Source of the DNA: Isoetes taiwanensis
Taxonomy: Eukaryota > Streptophyta > Lycopodiopsida > Isoetales > Isoetaceae
Assembly: GCA_021234155.1 (NCBI GenBank)
Contig: JAJEKV010000222.1
Span: 707,951-771,950, forward strand
Direction of reading: 5' to 3'
DNA length: 64,000 nucleotides
Made by a program: the position numbers and the translations under genes. Numbering within the stretch: the stretch's first letter is position 1; each line of letters begins with the position of its first letter. This document shows positions 1 through 13,019 of this stretch, piece by piece. Below the pieces are notes generated by a model, which was not told where the DNA came from, made no database searches, and saw nothing but the letters and a program-made list of their open reading frames with translations.

Positions 1-2925
1 TACCCCTCAGAAAGCTAACTTTAGTTTGCACATTAACTGTTTCAGTAACTCAGAATAGACAGATCCTAGTTACAACCCCTCGATGGAGTCATGATGCCCT
101 GTTGTACTTTACCCTTTGTCAACATTAGCCACAACTTGTTGAGGTTTTTCACCTGCTCATTGCTTCTTCTTCTTCTTTTTATTACCCTGATCCCGCCTCT
201 TTCTTTCCTCCTTTTAAGAGGGACCCAGGGGCCCGAGAGGCTTTGGGGAATTATCTTAGCTGTTTAAAAATCTGCTTAATATTTTCTCAGAGCAGTAATC
301 ATTGTGCCCAATAGCATGCTTCAATATATTAGTTAATGTGCAAACATGGCATATATATTTGGTGACAGCACAAAGCTGCAATATTTTCTGCAGCACAATT
401 GAGTGGCAATTCGAAAAGGCACTATGCTCCATATGCATATCCTTCAATGTCCCAGTCATTTGCAAACATCACAAATGTATTTAGTAACACCACAAACGAA
501 GGCTAAAGCACTTTGAGGGTCTAATCTCACAATCACTTCCTGCGGCATATTTGCAGAGTCTATACAGTTATAACTTGATTGGTTAACTGGCAGCTAAAAA
601 GGCCCACACAAGTGACTTCAGATTGAAATGGGATGTTCCAACGAAATCCTTTCGTCTATATAGATATCTTGCATGGCGAGGAAAAACAATCACGCATGCA
701 ACATGAGCTGATAGCTGAGATGTGCCAGCCAAGATCCAGAATGCCAGCAGGATTCATTGAGATAACTGGGCTAAAGGTTGCTTAATCTGGCTCCAAACCA
801 TATCTTTGGACTTGTTCAAAGATCAGACAATCATCATGCTGTACATATGCTGAAATTACACACTGCAAACTTTCAAGATATTATCTATCCATCCTCTTCA
901 AGAAGGTGGATTGGAATCCAATCCAGCTTTAATAATACAAGAATGAACATACTAATCCCAATCCAGTGCACTCAACAGTCTGACGTATGCGCTCAAGAGG
1001 CTGACATAGGTAATTTTATATAGCAAAATGCATTGCTGTATCCAGCTATGTAAGCCTAGCATAGGCTTCCCAAACTCAAAACCATAACATGTCCTGAAGT
1101 CATGGTATTCCGGGAGGTTAGGTTCCTCATAGACATTTTTTTTCTCAGAGTTGTTTGGCATCATAAATGCTTCCACTAAGGCATATAGCAACTGCCAAGA
1201 AACATTTGAGTCTAATCCTAGTTTCCCAATGTGCAAGTGGATAAACTTATCCCATCTTCCATTAACAATTAACCCATATTGGATTTTTCACAAAAATCTT
1301 TGTGGCCACCCTGTTGTTCATAAATTGGGAATATGCTGCAATAAGGATAATTTACAAGCATGTGGTGCTCACAAGAAGTTGTAAGCATTATTAATGCGCA
1401 ATTGGCTACATGTTAACTATGGCACTCAAGACAAATACATCTAATTAAGAAGAGGAATTAAGAAAAGGAACATGCATGAACATTAAATTGTTTAGGAGAA
1501 AGATCTCTCTAACATTTTGTCAACCACTTGGCAAATGTGCAGTTTGTTTCCTGTTTAGATGCATTCTTGATCAAATGCATTCAAAGGAAAGGTATTGGAG
1601 CCAGTTACGATGTATTATGCTTTTCTCTATGCCACATACTGTACAGGTACAGTGCGGTAAAATTGTCCAACACTTGGTATATGTGCAATATGCTTCTCTT
1701 AATAACACCTAATTTGACCAATGCATTCAAAATAATGATATTTGGAGCGAGTACCAACTGTAGCAAAAAACAGACGTCCTTTTACCAATGTCCATACATG
1801 CAAAACATAAAAGAGGTACTCGTTGTCTTGGAATCCGATTCTTCTACATCATGCATCAACTTCCAAATCTGACGAACTATCCATCTCACTCATGGTCATA
1901 TACACCCATTTTTCATGCTTTGTGGTTTCAGTAACACTTTCTTTGTTTGAAAAGATTAATTCCATCATCATTCCCCAATTCTTAAGTCTGCAATCTTCAA
2001 TTGCTGCTCTTGCTAAAACGAAAACAAATGTTCTATTTACATTCAGCATCAACGACACCTTTAGACTAGGTACATAATATGAATAACTTAACTACCAAAT
2101 ACTGATAAAGATAATTCCGTTTTAGTCGCAGACCTAGAACTAAACGGAAGGTGCAAAACGATAATGAAGAATTCTTATTGATGCAGAATAGAATAACAAA
2201 ATCCAGATCACGTATGAAAACAAACCAAAGTCTGAGCTTACGTGATGTGCTTAAAGACGAGCAGAGGCGCGGCCAGCCGGGTTTGTCGATATTTTGGAAT
2301 TCTACTTGCCATGCCTTCCTATTATGTGGCGCCTTGGTATGCTGTCAGACAGACAGAAGGATTTGTTGAAAGATAGATATTCGGGAAAATTAAAATAAGG
2401 AAGAAAAAGAAATAGAAATATCATTCGAGTCAATTCTATGATAAGATGTTCCTTCACACCATTGCCTTTTGCCTCCAGCAAAACTGTTGAGTCGTTGTCG
2501 TTCAATATCTTTTTTGCTCCTAAATTACTATGTTGTCTGATCCATACAGATAAAACTTTGCTTAATGAGGTGAGTTAATACATACTCAAAGGTAGACTGA
2601 TGGATTTTCAAAAACTATGCCTGTGGCATGTAATGCTCAGTTCCTCAGGTGATATGATTGAATTTTAATATCCATGGGAAGCCAGAAGCTTATCGGATAC
2701 TTTTTAGTACACCCTAATGGATCCTACCACAATCACTGTATATGGCTTTGAAGTGGGTCCTTTCTCATATAAGGAACCTTAGCACTCATACAAGATATAT
2801 GTTTATACATGTATTTGTACAATATGCATGTGTCTTTTAGTTCATGTATTTTCACGTGGACAAAGGCCACGATAAAAACTTTATCAACTTGGAATAAAGA
2901 TGTAGTTTAAGTACTCATGCTCTCT
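1..2925. other. Intergenic stretch of copy 1, no gene recognised
   Basis: AT-rich DNA without a recognisable protein family. An open minus-strand stretch at about 952-1320 reads without a stop for roughly 90 codons and is also open in copy 2 (about 24951-25214), but a T-run length difference shifts its frame between the copies and I cannot match it to a family. In copy 2 the equivalent DNA is the upstream flank of the thioredoxin-like gene, so promoter or 5' UTR sequence of a further gene copy may lie here. Confidence 0.5.
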
Positions 2926-3093
2926 TTATTTTATTCCTTGTTCATTACGAACATGATGGTGGGTATCAAAGTAGTAAGGATCTAAGGGGATTACATGAAG
3001 AAGCTTCGAAGAGCAAACTCTAGAATAAGGTGAGATTCTTGTTTTGCACCATATTGAAATATGCACACAAGAGCAAGGGGGCAGCAATGCTAC

Positions 3094-3099
3094 TTTATT
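3094..3099 (-). promoter_or_regulatory. Candidate polyadenylation signal of the copy 1 dirigent gene
   Basis: AATAAA on the minus strand about 50 nt past the dirigent stop codon, inside an A/T-rich 3' flank. The same signal is conserved in copy 2 near 26987. Confidence 0.45.
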
Positions 3100-3146
3100 T
3101 ATTTTATATATTATTACAACAATAATACATACACTCAAGGAGAATC

Positions 3147-3698
3147 TCAGTGAAAGAAATGGGGAGGGGGATGGACAAGGGTAGCATTAACATAAGTAAT
3201 GGAATCAGGGGGATGGACTTCAACATGGGTAAAATTAGCCCAACCTTTAACGCCACGAAAATCCCCAGTACCACCAACAATGGCAAGCTCAGATCCATCA
3301 GCAATATCTCGACCATTGATGGAAAAGGTACCATGATAAAGATCTGTTTGGATAACTGCAGACATGGCTTCCTGGGCATGAGGGTAAGTCACATAGGTAG
3401 AGTCTGCATTGAGGACCATGATCTTAAGGCGGCCTACTTGTGCGGAAGTGTTGGACTGCTGTGCAGTGAGAAGAAGATCGCCCACTGAGACCGTTCCCAG
3501 TTGGATTGTAGCAAGGTCTCCGTTTTGGCCTGCTACAACCCGAACTGTTTCGTTGGGAGTAGTGAGCTTTGTGTGGATGTAGAACACCATGTTTGTTACC
3601 TTTGGCTTGGCCATGGCTATGGCTTCGACATACATCATTGCCCATACCACATTCAGAAGCAGAAATGCCACAACCTGCGCCCTTCCTATTTCCTTCAT
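3147..3698 (-). CDS. Dirigent family protein (copy 1)
   Basis: A single-exon frame of 183 residues starting at an ATG preceded by a GA-rich leader. Residues ~9-27 form a hydrophobic secretion signal, with likely cleavage after VEA or AIA near residue 26-28. The body matches the dirigent fold: an MVFYIHTKL strand at the start, GRLKIMVLNAD in the middle, YHGTFSINGRD, and the family signature GGTGDFRGVKG near residues 143-153. Dirigent proteins are secreted beta-barrel proteins that steer the stereochemistry of phenoxy-radical coupling (lignans) or related cell-wall phenolics. The phenolic substrate cannot be read from sequence. Intronless structure and about 180 residues are typical. A downstream AATAAA is present. 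The nucleotide sequence is identical to copy 2, showing that it is either very recently duplicated or allelic. Confidence 0.9.
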   Translation of the reverse strand: MKEIGRAQVVAFLLLNVVWAMMYVEAIAMAKPKVTNMVFYIHTKLTTPNETVRVVAGQNGDLATIQLGTVSVGDLLLTAQQSNTSAQVGRLKIMVLNADSTYVTYPHAQEAMSAVIQTDLYHGTFSINGRDIADGSELAIVGGTGDFRGVKGWANFTHVEVHPPDSITYVNATLVHPPPHFFH

Positions 3699-3759
3699 CT
3701 CTTCCTTGCTCTCTCTTGCTCTCTCTTTGCTTGTATGTATCTTGCTTAATGCGCCTCTT

Positions 3760-5069
3760 CTTTACTGCTTTGTTGATCTTTCTTTCATATTTGTCTAAAG
3801 TTTATGCTTTTTTGTCTCTTCCTTTCCATTGCACAAAATCCTGTCAGATTCTCCATTATACCTACCCGTTCCTTTTCTCCATTATACCTGCTTTATAAGT
3901 TACCCCCACGAAATCGGATCAGTTACATATAAGTAGCTAATAGAGACCTGTAAACGTTACAATGACGGGAACCTTCTCCCTACAATAAAAGTTCCACCAC
4001 ATCACGCGTTGTAGTGAGGTATCTAGCTAACTTTTATTTTTAAGCTTAGATTTTTCCGGCCAAGGCTAAAACCCTTTGGCTTTCTTTTTTCCATGCTTCC
4101 GAGTTCCGACGGAGATTATTGCGTGTCCAAAGCCATGATTCTCTGTACATTTTGTCTTGCTTTCAGAGATAACATCGTTTGATTAACCAAGCCCCTAACA
4201 ACATCGCAGAAATTCTTAGGCAGAGCTTCACAGAAACGATACCAGAACAGAACCAAAGCAGAAGCATCGAGCTTGCAGAATTCCGGCAAAAACCACTCTG
4301 TCTGTTCTTCATTGTTCTCTGTCGATTCTCGGTTAATTTCTTCTTCTGTTTTCCATTTATCAGATTTCTTAGGGATAGTAGGGTTTTTATTTGGACCCCA
4401 AACCCGTACTCAATGACTCAAATCCTTCGTTTATACCCTGTAGAGCTTGGGGGCAGAGTTTTTATCCACTTGGGTTCTTCATATCTGTTACAAATCCGTT
4501 TATCAGAGACGGTTCTTCCAAAACAGGTGCGTAGAGATGCTTCAAGAACTCGATTCCCCAACTACAATATTGCTCAGAGCAAAGAAGAAAAAAAAAAGTA
4601 AAGACCATCGTTTTGGCCATTATTATGCTGGTTCCATATCGAAGAGCTGTGTCTTTTAAAAGCAAACCCAAGCATTGTTCAACATTACCCACCGACTGTT
4701 GAAAGTAGCTTGTCAAATCTCTTCAAAATTATTAAGGTCCTTATTCTTAATCAGGTAACTTCTATCGGCATAAGAGGTGTAACTTCTGTCAAAATCCAAT
4801 TTTGAAACTGAGCTTGCACCTGAACACAAAATTAAGAGCTCATATAATCGTAAAATTAAGAGCTCATATAATCGTAATTTCAGTCAGAAAAAAAACCTTG
4901 AAAACTGAGAAGCGAAACAGGATCCTGCTTACCTTTGCCTTTTGGGATCCTGCTTACCTTTTGCCCTTTGGAATCTTTTTTAAACCTTTTATACTGACGT
5001 ATGGGAAAAGGATTGCAAACTACAAATTAAGGTAGAAATTGTATTACAGAGGGGTCTGCGGACCAAGCT
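3760..5069. promoter_or_regulatory. Shared upstream region between the divergent dirigent and RING-H2 genes (copy 1)
   Basis: The dirigent (minus) and RING-H2 (plus) genes are divergently arranged and share this ~1.4 kb. A TATA-like string on the minus strand lies at about 3891-3897, some 190 bp upstream of the dirigent ATG, but copy 2 differs there by two T, so it is uncertain. Two adjacent 27-bp copies containing aattaagagctcatataatcg lie near 4831-4878. The CAGGATCCTGCTTACC area near 4918-4960 is also partly duplicated. No further gene is recognised. Confidence 0.4.
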
Positions 5070-5540
5070 ATGGAAACCATTACGGCACATTTTTCGGAAG
5101 AAGATATCCCAACCATCCCATGGGTCCTATGGGCATGTTCGGTCGTAATTTTTATTTTTCCGATTTTTGATAATTTTAATTTTCCAATTCCGGCGGATTC
5201 GCATGGCCAGGGCGGCAAAAAGCCGAGAGCCCTGGAAAAGCATATACTTGATTCCCTGCCACTATTCACATATTATAAGCCTGATTTGCATGCAGTAGAG
5301 TGTGCAGTTTGTCTTTCGAAATTTGAAACTGGGGAAATATGGCGCCTCTTGCCCACATGTGGCCATAGGCCACATCCACCGCATAGACACCTGGTTCCAT
5401 TCCCATTTCTGTCGCGCAACACCAAAGCAAAACCTAGAGCAACATCTTTTGCCTCAAAATGCCAGTCCTCTAACTCAAAATGCCAGTGTCTCTTATGCAA
5501 ACTTATAAATGCACCCCTAAGCTCAAGCATAGCTTTTTAA
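5070..5540 (+). pseudogene. ATL-type RING-H2 protein, frame-disrupted copy 1
   Basis: Same gene as 28959-29399. Two homopolymer differences (one extra T near 5155, one missing A near 5218) cancel each other. Together they replace the residues of the membrane segment and its basic flank, after which the frame returns to the GLD-like region (LDSLPLFTYYK) and the first RING cysteines (CAVC). A second lesion near 5366-5370, where copy 2 has two more bases, shifts the frame within the RING after the CGH motif, so the second zinc-binding half is lost. The neighbouring CTG is read as CCG. These are the error types that dominate the differences between the two copies, so this may be an intact gene misread rather than a true pseudogene. 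Confidence 0.75.
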
Positions 5541-5744
5541 AATTGACCCTTATCATAGACGAAGCCCAAAAAAGTCGACAGTGGATTTAAAAGCAAACAA
5601 TGCGCATCAAACTTTTGATACGTTTTAATATTTTACTTCTTCAGTCGTACATTAAAAAAACTATTGTAGATAAGAGAAGCACCATGTAACTTATGCCATT
5701 GTTATAGATTTTATGGCCATAGATGTAAAATTACAGCAAGGCTG

Positions 5745-5990
5745 ACTAACATCAATTGTTTTTATCAATTCTCAATGATGTGGGATGACATATAGATGGG
5801 CAAAGAAAATTCGAAGAATGCTCAGTTGGCTCCTTCTTATCAATTCTCGATAATGTGACATGACATGTAGGTGGGCTAGAAATTTGGAGAATGTTGGGTT
5901 GGCTTCAATCTATCAATTGTTTCTTATCAATTCTCGATGATGTGATGATGTGGCATCACATGTAGATGGGCTAAAAAATACAGAAAATGC
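5745..5990. repeat. Degenerate tandem repeat, three units of ~80-90 bp (copy 1)
   Basis: Three imperfect units each contain tatcaattctc, a-atgatgtg, acat(g)tag-tgggc and gaa-atgc in the same order. The first lies near 5755-5825, the second near 5835-5900 and the third near 5920-5990. The same array is in copy 2 at about 29640-29880. Confidence 0.65.
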
Positions 5991-6147
5991 TTGTTGCTTG
6001 AGCATGAATTCGCATTCTCCTACCTTACCTTCTTCACTTTACCTTGGATGGCTTGGGCGGACTTGGTAGGAGTGGATGGGGCGTCGGGGTTGGATGTCTC
6101 CCTGACTTCCCCCCCTGCTTCCTCCCTCCTCTTGCTCACCCCTCCTC

Positions 6148-6607
6148 CTAAAGCCGGTTGCCTCGGGGGGTTCTTGATGTACCTTCCCTCGGGACCGATC
6201 TTGGTCCCTTTCCCTCCCTTCTCCGGTTCTCCTTCTCCCCCCTCTTCTTCTCGGGCTCGATCTTAGGCCACTCCCCCTTCTCCTTCCCCTTCTTCTTCTT
6301 GCTCTTCTTTGCTCTTCCTCTTCTTTGGTGCTCCCCTCTTGGCTCGGCTGACGACATCTTAGGGAGCTCAAGCTGTCTTGTCCATCCTCTGGGTATCTCC
6401 CGACGAGATCTTTGGGCACCATCTCATGGGAGGTGTGGAAGGTGTTTTCCATGGAATTTTGGAGGAAACATTATGCTCCCTCCTCCTCCCTCCAGGGCTT
6501 GAGGTGCTTTCGGGGATCTTCTTCTTGCTACACGTCTTTTGCGTATATGTGCCATGGAAGAGCGCCTTGGGCTCAGAACTTCTTAGCGTGCACTTGGTTC
6601 TAGCCAT
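6148..6607 (-). pseudogene. Lys/Glu-rich open frame with an H3-tail-like start, broken (copy 1)
   Basis: Starts MARTKCTLRSSEPK at 6607 and corresponds to the better-preserved frame in copy 2 at 30491. The following sequence is strongly purine-biased and encodes charged, low-complexity stretches of Lys, Glu, Arg and Gly that run in different frames because of several indels against copy 2. No catalytic domain is recognised. It may be a decayed gene or mobile-element protein; function unknown. Confidence 0.35.
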
Positions 6608-6659
6608 ATCTTCGGTTAAAGAAAATGGATTAGCTTAATTTGGAGATCAAGAAAAGAGG

Positions 6660-8990
6660 TTTGGGGTGAGTTAGGGAGAGTGGGACCCAAGAATAGTATT
6701 TAAAAGAAAATATTCTCTCACCATTAATAGCCCTATTAATTAGCCCCCTCCCCCCTCCATTAAATATCCGACTATATATTTACTTATCTTTAAAATTCAA
6801 TTTACGCTAATGGTTTGATGTGTTAATTATGGATTTGCACTATTTTTCACCAGCGTCTCGGATTGGGATGATTCTTGACCCATTTTGGGTGAAATTTGAT
6901 GCTCATGCATAATTTCCACTTCAATTTCGCTAGAATGTTAATTTGGCTCATTGTTTTTCCACGCATCTAATAATAGCTAGCCTAACTTTGCGACCCTACT
7001 ACTTGAGAAAAAAAAAATTCTCCCATTTTGAAGTTCATCATTTGGAATTTCTATCCTATGGCCGATTAGACTACTAAGTTAAGGATATAATTCGAGTGCT
7101 TGCTCTTGGTCAATCAAGAACATTGCTTTCGACATCATTGTGGACGCTCCTACTAAATATCACGACTTTCGATCGTACACCTCGTAGGGAAATCCTCCAT
7201 CCGGTCCTCCGCCGTAGGTATGGAGCCCTCTGTCCTATCCCACTCGGGATGTCCCTAGTGCGGGAATGGGGTTTATGAAGGTGCCTTGGCGCCCTTCCCA
7301 TCTGGACTCCTATAACAATGGAAGCATAAACAATGTCGCACTAACAACAACAATACATCTAACTACCTCGAAGGGTAGCACATCCATACATCCATAGATC
7401 TGACGAGATATCAATATGCCATAAAACATGAGAGCTCCTACCGAGCTCGGACACGTAGGAAGTAGACCGGCGATGCGGGCTACAAGATAGAGTAGGCCAG
7501 TATAAACAGCGGCGGGGGCTGACTATAGACAATGGCTAGGGTTGACCACTCCAATGCGCCCCTCATGTGCATACTTGCGGAGTTGGCTACATCGGCTCTA
7601 AGCGTGGCAGCAGCACGTCGGATCGTAGTCTCGGTATCATCCGCCGAGACTACTCAGGATTCGCATCTCGGTCAGATGAGGCGGAAAAAGTTAGTTCGTC
7701 GTCTTCCCAGTCTAGTGGTTCTATGGACCCTTCGAAGTGCGTGGTGACATACGATTCTTCCCCGGTGAACCCCCAAAGCGGGGAGCCAGCCCACACACGC
7801 AACTCACGAGGGATCGAGCGGCACCATTGATCAGAGAGTGTGGGACCCATGCCCGGCCCACATGAAGTGATCGACCATGGACCCTAGCTCACTATGGGTC
7901 CCCAATAACACGTGCCGGGGACCCCCATCCATTTGGCCACTAGCCTGGGTTATGTAGTGCTCCGTGGTTCCATAGCCCCATAGCCGGTGGGTTCTTATGC
8001 ACCCGCCGCATATATAACATGAACTAAGGGGTCTAGCTAGAAGCATCGTCTAATAGTGGCTACTAGGTCTCTACCCTCCTTCCTATACAAGAAGAGCAAA
8101 CATGATCAACCAATATCACATATCCACGTAACATGATAATAATGAGAATAACATCTAACCTAATCACATGCATCTAACTTACAGTTAGGGTTCATTGATT
8201 AGGATTCAAGATCTAGGCTGAGGGTTACGGAATGGCTTTACCCGGAGATGCGAGAAATGCTAACTCATCCGGAATCCCAACTTCGGGTGATCTACAAGGA
8301 ACTCTAACCCCAAATACACGCTCTCACGAGGAACTCCCTCCCCGCTCACGGCATTCAAGGTATTCGGTAGCTACCACTCCCCGATGCATCAAGCTCGGGG
8401 GGCTCTTTGTGCTATCTTTGTGCCACAACGGGTGATTCTCGAAGCAGAGAGTTTGATGCGAACAAGATTCCCATCTTGTTGGGCGGAAAAATGGCCTCTG
8501 ATTAGGGTTTGGCCATTTATAGGTTAGGGTTGCATGTCATGCCACATGGCTCAATGGAGTGCTCCCATGTGGTGGGTGCCCAATGGGGGAGGCCATGTGG
8601 AAATGGTCCCATGCTTAAAGGTTGGCTAAGTTATATGAATAACTTTAGTTATGCTCCCATTTCCACCAACTATGGTATACAAGGCTATTAAAGTAGACTT
8701 GTATGTGAGTGGCGTAGCCGAGAAATATACATATTTATAGCATATATTTGGGGAGGCGTCATAATAACAGATTAAGCTTACTACCATAAACATTATGTAG
8801 ACTAAATTATTATTACAAGAAATTTATCGTGACGCGTAAGCTACCTTGCATTAGGGGAAGGGGGTTGGTATTGACATAAGTGACTAAGCAAACATATTTC
8901 TATAGTGACTCGCTTAAAAGAATATGCTATTGCCTTACGTTACGATGCATTAAATAGAGGACCTTGATTCATAATGACAATGCAGTATTC
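6660..8990. other. Unassigned repeat-like DNA of copy 1
   Basis: No frame or RNA gene is recognised. The stretch 7080-8060 is GC-richer than its surroundings and differs from copy 2 almost only at CTG/CAG-like sites and short runs. A motif near 8816 (aagaaatttatcg) recurs elsewhere in the window. Confidence 0.4.
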
Positions 8991-9779
8991 TCACTACTAT
9001 CCACGGAGCGGGCGATGGGAGGCGGTTGAAGCCTAACAATGATCTAGTGGCAAAGACATATAGGAATCTATATATGCCGGAATAATATCAGAAAATCCTA
9101 AGTTAAAGTATAGCTGATAATGGCGGCCATCATTGTTGAGTAGAAACCCACACCCCGCCTTCGAATTGACCAAAACACGCATCGAGCAATCTAAGCTTCA
9201 AACAAAAGGTGCCGCTTATCTATGCTGTCCAATTTTTTCTTTCTTTCCTTGCCTTTTCCTAGCAAGCTATTTCCGGATGCAAAAGGTAGATCCCAGCCTT
9301 TCTACCTATATAAATATATGAAAAAACCTTGAGTTATGCATTCGATCGGTCTTGCTAAAAGCCCTAGCCTCTTTTCAAGCTATTAGAATATTCAAATATA
9401 GTTCTTTGCCGGTCTTTGCTTTCGATTGTATTTGAGATTTGAAGATCCTTGTTGAAGACAAGATAAAGAATTCTTGTCGTGCTTGAGCTTCGGTTGGGTG
9501 GTTAAAGAGAGCTCTTATCAGTTGTACAGGGCTTTATGCCAGTTGTTTACAGTTGATCAATTGATTTCTATTTTCTTTTGTTTATTCTTTACTTTCCTGT
9601 TATATGTGATCAAAGATTTCCCATCGTTGTAATATGTAGCATAATACGGGGGTTTCCTTTTGTTTTTTGTATGCTTTTCACTAAGGTTTTCCTATGATTT
9701 AAGTGATGTATTCAAATGGATGTACTAATGCATTACATCTAGAGTGCACCATTTCGAGCCATTGATTTTAGCCTTTTTT

Positions 9780-9958
9780 TTCCAATGGTCAACAACCAAT
9801 GGCTCACAACAAAAGCCCTTTTTTGTGTGTGTGGTGCATAATGGTCAACAACCAATGGCTCACAACAAAAGCCCTCTTTTTGTGCGTGTGGTGCATAATG
9901 GTCAACAACCAATGGCTCACAACAAAGCCCTTTTTGTGTGTGTGGTGCATAATGGGCA
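9780..9958. repeat. Minisatellite, three ~55-bp units (copy 1)
   Basis: Three units, each with ggtcaacaaccaatggctca followed by caacaaaagccct, a T-run and gtgtgtggtgcataat. The third unit of copy 1 lacks a few bases. It sits just inside the 5' LTR of the gag-only element. Confidence 0.9.
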
Positions 9959-10959
9959 CATGAAGGGCTTGAAGGGCGCATGTAGTGCAGTTTCCTGGCC
10001 GGCAACACATTTCTTATCATAACTTTTGATCCAGAGCTCTGTTTGAGATGATTTTTATTGCATTGGAAAGCTCTCTCCGAGATCTTTTTGATAGTGTATG
10101 ATATGGATATGTTTGGTTAAGTTATCTATGCTAAAACAGCAATTTTTCGGCCGGGTTTGGTAGGCTTTCACATCCTACCGGTGATTAATCTGAAGTTAAG
10201 CTATTGAAAAAAAAAAATTACCATGCATTTTTAGATTTTGAGGCAGTTATTAAGAAGATTCTAAGGCTTCTAGATCCTTGTGCTAACAAGCAGAAAAGTT
10301 TCCCACTTTGGTTTCTCACCACAAGAATCCATGGAAGCGAAAGGTCAACATTAAATTCAGTTGAAAAATGTTTGTGTATGGGTGTTGCAAGCTTTATGAC
10401 TTTGGAATAATGGGATCAATCCGCTCTATCTTTATGGTAACTTTTACTTATGTTTTATTTGTTTTATTGTGATGAAATTTAAAGCTTCACAAGTGATGAA
10501 AGCCTCAAATGAATTCTAGTTTTTTTCTGGTTTGAATTCTAAAATTTTTGTCACACGGGGGCGTCCTAAGGCCAGAAGAGGTCAAAAAATTTTTTGCAAC
10601 ACAAACCATTAACATCCAATATAAAAATTAAATCCCCAACACATAACAACCATTGACATTAACAACCAACACATAACTACCATTGACATTAATTAACACA
10701 ACCATTGGGTCCAACACATTTAAATTAAAATCCCCTTAAACCCCCTTTGGTTTGGGTGCATATTCACACGGGGGTGACTCGAGACAACGAGACATTGGAT
10801 AGGCATATTCACCCTTATTCCTTAATCTGCCGTCGCATTAAAGTTCCTCGTTTGTGGGGTATGCAAAGTACAAATTTTGCTATCTTGTATAACAAGATTC
10901 ACCAAAATACTATAAGATTTCAAGCGGAATACTATATGGTGTTGATTTTATGCGTGCAA

Positions 10960-11950
10960 AATACAATTATGAGGGCTCTCGCTTTCCATCCTATATCTGT
11001 GCAAATGGCCAAGCGCTTTAATAATCCGATGTCAGTGCCAATGGCGCTAAGAGCTGGGGATTTTATAGCCAAACAAATTGCTAATCAAATTGCTCTACCA
11101 AGCCCACATCTAAGCAAGACTATCAAACAAAATTGGAGCAAATAGCATTACTTTATGGATTTTTTACCTAGTAGCTCCCAGTGACCTCCACTTCCAAATC
11201 ATCCTCCACTGTTAATCTGCCTCCGCCTTTGAATTCATGCCAAATTTTCCCAATACGACTAATGCTTCAACTAGATTAAGTGGTTGGAGAAAGTGGAGGC
11301 ATCTTAGACTTTCTCAAGGAAGGAAGAGAATGGTGCGATTAAGATTTGGCGAGGAATTCAAAAAAGCATTGAAAGTCATAATTTTGTAAGTTACTATATA
11401 GATCGAGGCGGGGAGTGGGATATATTCACACAAGGGAATGAGAATCTGTTTATCAATTATACAAACAAATTTAACCACCTATCGGTACAAATGGAAGGTC
11501 TGACCGATAAAGAATTAACCAGGCCTGGGTTAAAGGGAGGAACTATATCTGAGAACTTACATTGAATGAAGCCGGAAGCGGAAACACGCAAAAGGAAGTT
11601 TAATCCAAGGGAACAAAGTATAATATCTAGGAAGGTGCCCCTAGAAAATAGCGACGGACATGACAGCGATAAGGCAAATAATAGCAGGGCAAAAAGAGTT
11701 AGATTTAATGGCGATGGTAGAAACTCAAATACCAAGAACAAGAATATAGATCAATGTACAACTCGGGGATCGACAAATTACTTAGGAAAAGAGGTTGCTA
11801 TATATGCGGTGGACCTCACTTCAAAGCTTTTTCCCGAAGAAGCGGACTTCAAACGAGAAAAACCTCAAGCTGAAGCTCAAGAACAAGGAGACAAAGGGAA
11901 AAGTGTTGATGCATACTATTTTTGAAGCATCGGCAGTTCTCATGTGAAAT
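10960..11950 (+). pseudogene. Degenerate LTR-retrotransposon gag (copy 1)
   Basis: Fragments of the gag frame that is clearer in copy 2. The recognisable pieces are ANQIALPSP near 11080, TYRYKW-type sequence near 11470-11490, a Lys-rich segment from 11566 beginning MKPEAETRKRKFNPRE, and the remains of a zinc knuckle near 11800-11830, which here reads VAIYAVDLTSK through a frame change. Many indels relative to copy 2 interrupt it. Confidence 0.65.
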
Positions 11951-13019
11951 TTGACAAGGCATTTGCAACAAAGTCCCGAGAGAAGCTAGATTAACTATCG
12001 GTCATTTATCTTGATTTGGTTTATGTTTTAGTAAATTTACTTTGAATATATCGATCGTTTATTTGAAGTGAATAAAGGTTTTTTTTTAATTGCTTACTAG
12101 CGAAAGGAAATTATCTTTCTTGCTCAAGTTACTTGGGAATATTTAACTTGGATGACTAGAAAGTGATTTACTTCTGTAGAAATAGGGAAAACACACTGGA
12201 ACAACTGGAAAATTTTGGGAATACCATGAACTGTTCAAGTGAGGGGCCTTTGCTTGATGGATCGGTATGGAGATTTTTATGTTCCTAGCACACTTCTCTC
12301 ATGATAATCAAAGGGTTTGATGAAATTTTTTGGGGCTTATAGAACAATAGGAGTCGTCGGCCCGAAAAAGGGAAGGACCTAATACGGGCGGGGAGTGGTT
12401 CAAGCCTAACAAGGATCTAATGGCAAAGACATATGGGAATCTATATATATGGAATAATATTAGAAAATCCTAAGTTAAAAGTATGGTGATAATGGGGACC
12501 ATGCCGTTCTGGGGAAATCCCCATGCCTTCGAAATTGACCTAGAGACACGCATCGGCGATCTAAACTTCAAACAAAAGGGTTAAACAGCTATATATGGCC
12601 AATTTTCCTTTCTTTTCCTTGCCTTTTCCTAGCAAGCTATTTCTAGATGCAAAAAGGTAGATCCGAAATAGCCTTTCTACGTATAAATCCATAAAAACCA
12701 CGAGTTATGCATTGATCCAGTCTTGCTAAAAGCCCCACGCCTCTGTTTTAAGCTATCGGACTACTCAAAACATAGCCGTTGCCAGTCTTTTGCTCTATTA
12801 TAAGCGAGATTTGAAGATCCTTGTTGAAGACAAGATAAAGAATTCTTGTCGTGCTTGAGCCGATTAGGTGGTTAAAGAGATCCTATCGGTTTATGCAGGA
12901 GGGCTTCCAGTGGGTTGTTTCTGATTGATCAATTGATTTCTATTTTTTACTATCTTTTGTCTATTCTTTACTCTCTGTTGTATGTGATCAAAGATTTCCC
13001 ATCATTATAATTCCATGAT

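Noticed and set aside
4179-4601. 140-residue plus-strand frame upstream of the RING-H2 gene
   Set aside because: The corresponding stretch in copy 2 changes frame through single-base homopolymer differences and no family matches; more likely leader or non-coding sequence.
5991-6502. Plus-strand frames rich in Pro/Ser/Leu opposite the Lys/Glu-rich frame
   Set aside because: They are the complement of a purine-rich strand and carry no domain.
9739-10020. Repetitive 93-residue minus-strand protein with three repeats
   Set aside because: This is the translation of the 55-bp minisatellite, not a gene.
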